NCBI GenBank assembly: GCA_046727855.1
Contig: JBKPDL010000115.1
Coordinates: 1-19,779 of the forward strand
Direction of reading: 5' to 3'
Length of the DNA: 19,779 nucleotides
DNA from: DASPWV01 sp046727855
Lineage (GTDB): Bacteria; Acidobacteriota; Vicinamibacteria; Vicinamibacterales; UBA2999
Shown: positions 6,798 to 12,331 of the stretch, in pieces
Layout of the letters: each line of letters begins with the position of its first letter
How positions within the stretch are numbered: position 1 is the first letter of the stretch
Notes under the pieces: model-generated
Told to the model about the DNA's origin: nothing
Databases searched by the model: none
Seen by the model: only the letters and a program-made list of their open reading frames with translations
Made by a program: the position numbers and the translations under genes

Positions 6798-6949
6798 GAA
6801 TCTGGGGATCTGGCGATCTGGAGATTTGGAGTCGATTTGGAGATTTACAAATCTGAAGATTTGGGGATTTTGAGGATTTCGAGATTTGGGGATTTGGGGA
6901 TTTCCAGAATTTTCTCCATGTCCCCGAATCTGCACGATTTCGAAATTTC
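6798..6949. repeat. Degenerate octamer array (GATTTGGN words), copy 2
   Basis: About 150 AT-rich bases between nifS and mnmA are built of 8-base words: GATCTGGC, GATCTGGA, GATTTGGA, then the core GGAGTCGATTT (6828-6838), and later GATTTGGG, GATTTCGA, GATTTGGG, GATTTGGG, GATTTCCA. The core and the word match the array at 788-883, so the two are related. Spurious reading frames through it give KSPNLQIS-like peptides. The element starts six bases after the nifS stop codon and ends at the mnmA start codon. Confidence 0.85.
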
Positions 6950-8011
6950 ATGCGTATTGTAGTCGCCATGTCGGGCGGCGTCGATTCGTCGGTGGCCGCG
7001 GCCCTGCTCGCTGAGCAGGGTCACGACGTGATTGGTGTGTCGATGCAGCTCTATGACCAGACCGAGGGGCGGAGCGGGTTTGGCACCTGCTGCACGATTG
7101 ACGATTTGCACGACGCGCGACGCGTGGCGAGCGCGATCGGCATTCCGCATTACATGCTGAACCTCGAGAATCGCTTCGACGAGCAGGTGGTGTCGAACTT
7201 CATCCGCGAATACGCTGCGGGGCGCACTCCGATTCCGTGCGCGCATTGCAATTCGGACTTGAAGTTTGCGACGTTGCTCGATCGGGCGATCGGATTTGGC
7301 GCCGACGCGCTCGCCACGGGTCACTATGCACGAGTCGAGCGCGACGCGGGTGGCAGGTTTGTGCTGCGCCGCGGCGCCGATGCGGGGAAAGATCAGTCCT
7401 ATTTCCTGTTTTCGCTGACGCAGGATCAGCTCGCGCGCGCGTCCTTTCCGGTGGGACACTTCGACAAGGACACGGTGCGCGGGCATGCGCGACGACTCGA
7501 GCTGCGCGTCGCGTCGAAGCCGGACAGCCAGGAAATCTGCTTCGTGCCGGACGGCGATTACGCCGCCTTCATCGAGCGCGCCGCTCCCGAACTAAAGCGT
7601 CCCGGGGCGATCGTCGATCGCGACGGCGAGCGCCTTGGCACGCATGCCGGTGTGCATCGCTTTACGATCGGCCAGCGAAAGGGACTTGGACTCTCGTCGC
7701 GCGAGCCGCTCTACGTCCTCGAAATCCGCCCCGCCGTATCGGAAGTAGTCGTCGGCCCGCGCGAAGCGCTCGGGCGCACGACCCTCACCGCGTCGCAAAT
7801 CAACTGGGTGTCCGGTGAGGCGCCGGCCGACCGGCGGCGCGTCAGCGCGCAGATCCGCTATCGCCACGACGCCGCCCTGGCGCGAGTACGCGCGCTCGAA
7901 GATGCTCGCGCTGAACTCGAATTCGATGAGCCGCAGGCCGCGATCACTCCTGGACAGGCGGTGGTGTTTTATGACGCCGATGTCGTGTTGGGTGGAGGCT
8001 GGATCGACTAG
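6950..8011 (+). CDS. mnmA: tRNA-specific 2-thiouridylase MnmA
   Basis: MnmA activates U34 of tRNA-Lys, -Glu and -Gln with ATP and inserts sulfur to give 2-thiouridine, receiving a persulfide from the desulfurase relay. The 353-residue protein has the PP-loop SGGVDSS (8-14) near its N-terminus. The acceptor cysteine is in PCAHCNSDLKF, where Cys100 directly precedes the Asn as in the family and Cys97 is extra. ATGHYAR (122-128) and GKDQSYFLF (146-154) follow, and the second catalytic cysteine is Cys197 in DSQEICFVPDGDY. RFTIGQRKGLGL (237-248) marks the central domain, and the C-terminal beta domain ends at GGGWID. ATG 6950 gives the standard N-terminus but has no Shine-Dalgarno; the octamer array runs right up to it. 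It lies on the same strand as nifS, 157 bases downstream. Confidence 0.97.
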   Translation: MRIVVAMSGGVDSSVAAALLAEQGHDVIGVSMQLYDQTEGRSGFGTCCTIDDLHDARRVASAIGIPHYMLNLENRFDEQVVSNFIREYAAGRTPIPCAHCNSDLKFATLLDRAIGFGADALATGHYARVERDAGGRFVLRRGADAGKDQSYFLFSLTQDQLARASFPVGHFDKDTVRGHARRLELRVASKPDSQEICFVPDGDYAAFIERAAPELKRPGAIVDRDGERLGTHAGVHRFTIGQRKGLGLSSREPLYVLEIRPAVSEVVVGPREALGRTTLTASQINWVSGEAPADRRRVSAQIRYRHDAALARVRALEDARAELEFDEPQAAITPGQAVVFYDADVVLGGGWID

Positions 8012-8111
8012 TTTCCGGTTGTTGGTTCCCAGTTCACGCCATGACGATGCTCAGGGGTTCATCCCGAGCTAGGCCGAGGGATGAACTGGCAACTGGAAAC
8101 TCGCAACTTCC
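8007..8111. repeat. Opposed heptamer arrays (AACTGGN words) between mnmA and trxB, with central hairpin
   Basis: On the plus strand 8084-8111 is four perfect-register heptamers: AACTGGC, AACTGGA, AACTCGC, AACTTCC. On the minus strand 8034 down to 8007 is another four: AACTGGG, AACCAAC, AACCGGA, AACTAGT. The arms can pair into a long hairpin. Between them GTTCATCCC (8058-8066) and GGGATGAAC (8078-8086) form a nine-base-pair stem. The mnmA stop (8009-8011) lies in the left arm, and the last trxB codons (SFQLPV) are encoded by the right arm. The element probably doubles as a bidirectional terminator for these convergent genes. Confidence 0.8.
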
Positions 8112-9055
8112 GGTGTAGCTGCGTCGTGCGAAAGCCCGGATAAAAACCTTTCGGCGTCGATAGCAGCCATGCAGCCCGACCCGGCTGCAGTTACGGCTTG
8201 TCGATAGACGTGATCCTGCACGTCGCCCGCCGCAAACACGCCGGGCACACTGGTCCGCGTGCCCCCGTAAGTGATGATGTAGCCGCCCTCGTCGAGCGCG
8301 AGCTGACCTTTGACCATTTTCGTATTGGGCACGTGACCGATGGCGATGAAGACGCCGTCGATCGGCAGCTCGCTCCGCTCATCGGTCAGGACGTGCTTGA
8401 GCATGAGCCTCGTGACTTCGCCCTTCTCCACGTCGCCGATGTCTACGACCTCAGTGTTCCAGATGAACGAGATGTTTGCGATCGACCCGGCCTTGTCCTG
8501 CATCACCTTCGACGCGCGCAGCGTGTCGCGCCGGTGGATCACCGTAACGGTCGTCGCCAGCTTGGAGAGATAAATCGCCTCCTCCATGGCGGTGTCACCG
8601 CCGCCAACGACGGCCACCCGTCTGCCACGAAAGAAAAAGCCGTCGCACGTGGCGCACGTTGAAACCCCCCGGCCCGACAGCTTCTTATCGACACCCAGAT
8701 CCAGCCATTTCGCTTCGGCGCCGGTTGCAAGAATCAACGCGTCGGCGAGGTACTCCTTGCCTGAACTGCTGACGCGAAAAGGGCGGTGCGAAAGATCGAG
8801 CGACGTGACATCTCCCTGCACCAGCTCGGCGCCGAAGCGCTCCGCCTGTGCGCGCATCTCGGCCATCAGATCGGGCCCCATGATGCCGTCGCGATACCCC
8901 GGCCAGTTCTCGACCATCGTCGTCAACATCAACTGTCCGCCGGCTTCGATGCCTTCAATCACCAGCGGCTTCAAGTTCGCGCGCGCGGTATACAACCCGG
9001 CTGTCAAGCCGGCCGGGCCCGACCCAATGACGATGACCTGACGATGTTTCGACAT
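8069..9055 (-). CDS. trxB: Thioredoxin reductase (NADPH)
   Basis: This cytoplasmic FAD protein passes electrons from NADPH to thioredoxin. The 328-residue product is of low-molecular-weight TrxB type. It has the FAD-binding GSGPAG (11-16), EGIEAGGQL (34-42), the redox centre CATC (Cys134, Cys137) followed by DGFFF, the NADPH Rossmann GGGDTAMEEA (151-160) with HRRDTLRA, and the closing FAD motif GVFAAGDVQD. ATG 9053-9055 lies six bases after the trxA stop, so the two are translationally close and surely co-transcribed. The C-terminus SFQLPVHPSA is encoded by a heptamer array and is probably not a family feature. It is convergent with mnmA. Confidence 0.97.
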   Translation of the reverse strand: MSKHRQVIVIGSGPAGLTAGLYTARANLKPLVIEGIEAGGQLMLTTMVENWPGYRDGIMGPDLMAEMRAQAERFGAELVQGDVTSLDLSHRPFRVSSSGKEYLADALILATGAEAKWLDLGVDKKLSGRGVSTCATCDGFFFRGRRVAVVGGGDTAMEEAIYLSKLATTVTVIHRRDTLRASKVMQDKAGSIANISFIWNTEVVDIGDVEKGEVTRLMLKHVLTDERSELPIDGVFIAIGHVPNTKMVKGQLALDEGGYIITYGGTRTSVPGVFAAGDVQDHVYRQAVTAAGSGCMAAIDAERFLSGLSHDAATPEVASFQLPVHPSA

Positions 9056-9061
9056 GTCTCG

Positions 9062-9388
9062 TTAGGCGACGTGTTTGTTGATGACACGAACGAGATCGTC
9101 TTTCGCGGCGAGGCCGACGATCGTTTCCTTGAGTTCTCCGTTCTTGAACAGGAGCAGCGTCGGAATGCCCCGCACCATGAAGCGCATGGGTGTGCTTGGA
9201 TTCTCATCGATGTCCATCTTGGCCACCGTGAGCTTGCCGTCATACTCGTCGGCGAGCTGATCGACAGTCGGCGCCAGGCGCCGGCAGGGCGCGCACCACT
9301 GCGCCCAGAAATCGACTAAAACGACGCCGTCTTTGATGGATGAATCGAAATCGCCGTCAGTAAACGTCTTCACCTTTTCAGAAGCCAT
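9062..9388 (-). CDS. trxA: Thioredoxin
   Basis: This is a small cytoplasmic dithiol reductant (108 residues, classic length). The active site WCAPC (31-35) has Ala in place of the E. coli Gly, a common variant; the strand VVLVDFWAQ precedes it and the cis-proline loop GIPTLLLFKNG follows (cis-Pro76). ATG 9386-9388 has GAGGG just upstream. It lies directly before its own reductase gene trxB, forming a complete thioredoxin system, and 36 bases after glgA on the same strand. A stable hairpin in that gap may separate the two transcripts. Confidence 0.97.
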   Translation of the reverse strand: MASEKVKTFTDGDFDSSIKDGVVLVDFWAQWCAPCRRLAPTVDQLADEYDGKLTVAKMDIDENPSTPMRFMVRGIPTLLLFKNGELKETIVGLAAKDDLVRVINKHVA

Positions 9389-9399
9389 AGTCCCTCGTA

Positions 9400-9420
9400 A
9401 GGCGCACCTTTGGCGCGCCT
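9400..9420. terminator. Strong stem-loop between glgA and trxA
   Basis: On the minus strand GGCGCGCC, loop AAA, GGTGCGCC forms an eight-base-pair stem with one G-U pair (plus positions 9401-9419), extended by a further A-T pair. There is no following T tract, so it is not a textbook Rho-independent terminator. It may attenuate read-through from glgA or protect the 5' end of the trxA transcript. Confidence 0.5.
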
Positions 9421-9424
9421 GACC

Positions 9425-11077
9425 TTATGATGCCGGTACCCTCGGTCCGGTGTTTCGCCGAGAGCTGATCACTCCTTTATACACCCCCACGTACTCAGCC
9501 GCAGACCGCTCCCAGGAAAAGTCCTGTTTCATGCCGTTCACCTGCAGGCGCCGCCAGGCACGCCTCTGACGATACGTGGCGAGCGCCTGCTGGAGCGCGC
9601 CGAGCATGGCGCCGGGATCGTACGCGCTGAACACGAAGCCGGTCCCCTGCCCGTTTTGCGGGTTGAACGGACGCACGGTATCCACCAGCCCGCCGACAGC
9701 CCGCACAACCGGCACAGTCCCGTAGCGCATGCTGTACATCTGGTTCAGGCCGCAGGGTTCGAAACGCGAGGGCATCAGGAAAACGTCGGCGCCAGCCTCG
9801 ACAAGATGCGCGAAACGTTCTTCGAAGCCGATGAATGCGCCAATGCGATCGGGATATGCCGCGGCAAGGGCGCGCCACAGCTGCTCGTATCGGGCCTCGC
9901 CGGATCCAACCACCGCAAAACCGGCATCCAGGTGCGGCAACTCGCGCGCCGCGAGTTCGACGATGTCCAGACCTTTTTGATTGGTGAGACGGGAGACCAT
10001 GCCGATCAAGGGACGCGCCATCGCGGCGGCATCGTTCGCAAGGCCGAAGGCTTCGAGCAGCGTGCGCTTTGCGATCGCTTTGCCCGAAAGATCGTCCGCG
10101 CTGTAATGCGCCGGCAGGTATGGGTCCGTGGCTGGATTCCACGCCTCCGTGTCGATGCCGTTGAGAATGCCGGTCAGCACGTGGCGGCGCGCGCGAATCA
10201 CACCGTCGAACCCATAGCCGTATTCCGGCCGCTGGATCTCCTCGGCGTAGGTCGGGCTCACCGTTGTCAGCGCGTCCGAGAAGTTGATGCCGGCTTTCAA
10301 GAAGCTGATGCGCTCGTAGAACTCGAAGCCGTCAGTTGTGAAGTCGTCCCAACGCAAGCCAAGGCGCGTGACCCACGCCTTGTCGAACAGACCCTGAAAC
10401 GCCAGGTTGTGGACGGTGCAGACAAACGGAAGCCGCGTGCCCGAGAAATACTGCCGCGCATAAACGGGCGTAAGCCCCGCCTGCCAGTCGTGCACATGAA
10501 CGACGGCTGGCAAGGCGGGCTGGGCCGACGCCCACTCGAGCGCGGCGATCGACAGAAACGCAAACCGCGCCGGATTATCCGGATAGTCGACGTTTCGTTC
10601 ATTGTAGAGGCCCGCGCGGTTATAAAGCGGCGGGCAGTCCACCAGGATCGCTGTGGCGCCGGCGAGTGGGGTTTCGAGAAATGTCCCGTCAAACCAGTTG
10701 TCGCCGACGAACGCCCGCATGCTGCCCGCCGGTTGTCCATCGCCGATGCCGCGGTATCGCGGCGTGACGAGCGAGACGCGGTGACCCATGCGCGCAAGCG
10801 CCTTCGACAGCGATGTGCTCACATCGGCGAGACCGCCGGTCTTGGAGAATGGCACCGCTTCGGACGACACCATGAGGATGTGAATTTGCGACTCCGCCGC
10901 GCGCGGCGAGACCGCTCGCCTTGGGCTCGCGGTGCGACCCTTCGAGTGCGACCGCTTGGCGGTGGGTTCCTCCCGCTTCGATTGCTGCGTAGTGGGACGC
11001 TGCACGTCGGACTGATTAAGGCTTGACGATGGGGATTCGGCGGAGTTTCTGGGCTTTGTCGCGCGCTTGGCGCTCAT
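9425..11077 (-). CDS. glgA: Glycogen synthase (GT5, ADP-glucose type) with N-terminal extension
   Basis: The enzyme extends alpha-1,4-glucan from nucleotide-activated glucose for glycogen storage. The GT-B core begins around residue 65 (IHILMVSSEAVPFSKTGGLADV). It contains the nucleotide-sugar motif KTGG (79-82), the HVHDWQAGL region, LTGILNGIDTEAWNPATD, GMVSRLTNQKGLD and the retaining-GT signature RFEPCGLNQMYSMRYGTVPVV with catalytic Glu. The total of 550 residues exceeds the usual 470-490 because about 64 residues rich in Ser, Lys, Arg and Thr precede the core. ATG 11075-11077 has no Shine-Dalgarno, but GATAAT (11085-11090) ends seven bases before it, so the message may be leaderless. It is divergent from the fdhE-like gene and precedes trxA. 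Confidence 0.95.
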   Translation of the reverse strand: MSAKRATKPRNSAESPSSSLNQSDVQRPTTQQSKREEPTAKRSHSKGRTASPRRAVSPRAAESQIHILMVSSEAVPFSKTGGLADVSTSLSKALARMGHRVSLVTPRYRGIGDGQPAGSMRAFVGDNWFDGTFLETPLAGATAILVDCPPLYNRAGLYNERNVDYPDNPARFAFLSIAALEWASAQPALPAVVHVHDWQAGLTPVYARQYFSGTRLPFVCTVHNLAFQGLFDKAWVTRLGLRWDDFTTDGFEFYERISFLKAGINFSDALTTVSPTYAEEIQRPEYGYGFDGVIRARRHVLTGILNGIDTEAWNPATDPYLPAHYSADDLSGKAIAKRTLLEAFGLANDAAAMARPLIGMVSRLTNQKGLDIVELAARELPHLDAGFAVVGSGEARYEQLWRALAAAYPDRIGAFIGFEERFAHLVEAGADVFLMPSRFEPCGLNQMYSMRYGTVPVVRAVGGLVDTVRPFNPQNGQGTGFVFSAYDPGAMLGALQQALATYRQRRAWRRLQVNGMKQDFSWERSAAEYVGVYKGVISSRRNTGPRVPAS

Positions 11078-11084
11078 TCTTCGA

Positions 11085-11090
11085 ATTATC
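11085..11090 (-). promoter_or_regulatory. Candidate -10 hexamer of glgA (leaderless)
   Basis: GATAAT on the minus strand ends seven bases before the glgA ATG, which would place the transcription start at or next to the start codon. No convincing -35 is visible. Confidence 0.4.
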
Positions 11091-11136
11091 GCCGGTGTCA
11101 GGCACGGCCCGGCACAGCCGCATGCGCCCGGCAGGG

Positions 11137-11142
11137 TACAAT
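11137..11142 (+). promoter_or_regulatory. Candidate -10 hexamer of the fdhE-like gene (leaderless)
   Basis: TACAAT ends seven bases before the GTG start. No ribosome binding site lies between them and no clear -35 is visible. It sits in a 72-base divergent gap shared with glgA. Confidence 0.4.
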
Positions 11143-11149
11143 CTCAACG

Positions 11150-12022
11150 GTGGTAACTCGACCTCGCGGCGCGGCCCGGCCAGATCCGCGTGACGTCGCC
11201 GAACTGCGCGCCCTCGCGGAGCGCCAACCGGCGCTCGCCGGAGCGGTGTCGCTGCAGATTGCGCTGATCGATGCGGTGCGCCGTGTACAAGGACGCGTCG
11301 CCACTCCCGCCGTTTCCCTGAGCGGCGACCAGATTGCCGCGCGGCTTGCCGGCGGTCAGCCGCTCCTGGAGTTCGATCGGCTTCCCGTCGAGTGGACCGA
11401 AGCCCGGCTGCTGTTTCGCCAGGTCACGGACATCCTGCGGCGGCACGATGCGGCCGACGACGTCGGAGCCGCCAAACTGCACGAAGTCGGCCGTTCGGCC
11501 GCACTTTCGGCGCTCGCACGGCGCTGGTTCGAAAAGGGGCAGACCGACAGCGGCATCGACATGCTCGAGGAAGTGCTCACTTGGTCGCTGCGTCCGTTTC
11601 TGTGCCGCGCGGCGGAGGTGTTGCAACAGCGCGCCGCCTTTGGCAGCGGCGGCGATGCCGCGAGGCAGCCGCCGGCGTTCGGCGCGTGGAAGCGTGGCGT
11701 TTGTCCCGTGTGCGGCGGCGAACCGGACTTCGCCTGCATCACGATGAGCGGCGAGCGACTGCTGATCTGCGGCCGCTGTCACACACGCTGGCCCACCGAA
11801 CAATTCGCTTGTCCGTTTTGCGGCGAAGCAGAAAGGGAGCGCATCACGAGTTTCGCGACGCCGGACGGCACCTATCGCGTGACCGCTTGTCAGTCGTGCA
11901 AGCGCTATCTGAAAACGCTGGACGGTCGTCGCGCCGGGCGCGGCGCGATGCCGAATGTGGATCTGATCGCGACGCTGCCGCTGGACGCTGTGGTGATGCA
12001 GAGGGGTTTTACGAACGGATAG
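11150..12022 (+). CDS. fdhE: FdhE-like formate dehydrogenase accessory protein (zinc-ribbon)
   Basis: FdhE proteins are cytoplasmic rubredoxin-like maturation factors for respiratory formate dehydrogenases. The 290-residue product (E. coli FdhE is about 309) has a helical N-terminal half with RALAERQPALAGAVSLQ and a C-terminal metal-binding half. The latter has four CxxC pairs: CPVC (185-188), CGRC (207-210), CPFC (221-224) and CQSC (247-250). The contexts GGEPDFA, RLLICGRCHTRW and RYLKTLDGR fit the family. GTG 11150 gives MVTRPRG; no Shine-Dalgarno is present but a -10-like TACAAT is. No formate dehydrogenase structural gene is in the window, so its partner enzyme must be elsewhere or be another molybdo-enzyme. 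The family assignment is good and the client is unknown. Confidence 0.85.
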   Translation: MVTRPRGAARPDPRDVAELRALAERQPALAGAVSLQIALIDAVRRVQGRVATPAVSLSGDQIAARLAGGQPLLEFDRLPVEWTEARLLFRQVTDILRRHDAADDVGAAKLHEVGRSAALSALARRWFEKGQTDSGIDMLEEVLTWSLRPFLCRAAEVLQQRAAFGSGGDAARQPPAFGAWKRGVCPVCGGEPDFACITMSGERLLICGRCHTRWPTEQFACPFCGEAERERITSFATPDGTYRVTACQSCKRYLKTLDGRRAGRGAMPNVDLIATLPLDAVVMQRGFTNG

Positions 12023-12060
12023 CGCGCTGCCGCTTCGCGCCCTACGCGCCAGCTCGAACG

Positions 12061-12123
12061 AAGAACTAGCCAAGGGGCCCTGCCCTTGTATCCGGCTAAC
12101 TCCGCGGCCCTTGGCTAGTTCTT
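12061..12123. repeat. Inverted repeat, 18-base arms (AAGAACTAGCCAAGGG...)
   Basis: The left arm AAGAACTAGCCAAGGGGCC (12061-12079) and the right arm GGCCCTTGGCTAGTTCTT (12106-12123) are complementary over 18 bases apart from one extra G in the left arm. They enclose 26 bases. The left arm is preceded by GAACG, which resembles the GAACGAAGAAC words at the far side of the gap. Confidence 0.85.
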
Positions 12124-12152
12124 GTTGTTGGCTTGGCGCGCTCCGCGCGCCG

Positions 12153-12214
12153 TAGACCGTTATGCGGGTCCACAACGCGTACAAAATTCACGTCTGTGGC
12201 CGCATAACGGTCTA
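12153..12214. repeat. Inverted repeat, 15-base perfect arms (TAGACCGTTATGCGG)
   Basis: TAGACCGTTATGCGG (12153-12167) and CCGCATAACGGTCTA (12200-12214) are exact reverse complements; CCAC (12170-12173) and GTGG (12196-12199) extend the stem past a two-base bulge. The perfect hairpin GGCGCGC-TCC-GCGCGCC (12135-12151) lies just to the left. No transposase is nearby. Confidence 0.85.
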
Positions 12215-12246
12215 AGAACGCAGAACAATACGCACTTAAAAGATTG

Positions 12247-12277
12247 AGGGCGGCATGTGCCGTTGCACAGCCGCCCT
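12247..12277. terminator. Bidirectional Rho-independent-type terminator
   Basis: AGGGCGGC (12247-12254) pairs with GCCGCCCT (12270-12277), and inside it TGTGC (12256-12260) pairs with GCACA (12265-12269) around loop CGTT, leaving one bulged A. Downstream on the plus strand is TGTTCTTT; on the minus strand TCAATCTTTT follows. It can serve both the fdhE-like gene (+) and the carboxypeptidase gene (-). Confidence 0.75.
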
Positions 12278-12301
12278 TGTTCTTTGCTCCAAGTTGTTCC
12301 T

Positions 12302-12329
12302 GTTCTTCGTTCTTCGTTCTTCGTTCCTC
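12302..12329. repeat. Heptamer array (GTTCTTC) at the 3' end of the dac gene
   Basis: Four words are in register: GTTCTTC, GTTCTTC, GTTCTTC, GTTCCTC. Related words (GTTCCTC, GTTCCGG) continue to about 12349, inside the carboxypeptidase gene. The stop codon (12332-12334) and the last codons (AGTRN) come from this array, read on the minus strand as GGAACGAGGAACTGA. Confidence 0.8.
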
Positions 12330-12331
12330 GC

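Larger units (their letters stand above)
12023..12331. other. Gap between convergent fdhE-like and dac genes, filled with inverted repeats
   Basis: About 309 bases without a credible gene. From left to right they hold the inverted repeat 12061-12123, the short hairpin GGCGCGC-TCC-GCGCGCC (12135-12151), the inverted repeat 12153-12214, a terminator-like hairpin (12247-12277) and a GTTCTTC heptamer array (12302-12329). Frames through this stretch are not protein-like. Confidence 0.8.

Noticed and set aside
6657..6969. Small open frames giving KSPNLQIS- or NPQIPKS-type peptides around the octamer array (also near 696-943)
   Set aside because: They are translations of tandem octamers on either strand, with no start signals. 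The peptide repetition mirrors the DNA repeat.
9656..11026. A 456-codon plus-strand frame over glgA
   Set aside because: It is the antisense shadow of glycogen synthase with no homology-like pattern.
11144..12184. A 346-codon minus-strand frame over the fdhE-like gene and the inverted repeats
   Set aside because: It is antisense to the zinc-ribbon gene and runs through palindromic DNA; composition is not protein-like.
12061..12214. Inverted repeats considered as the ends of an insertion sequence
   Set aside because: The arms enclose only 26-32 bases, with no transposase frame and no visible target duplication.
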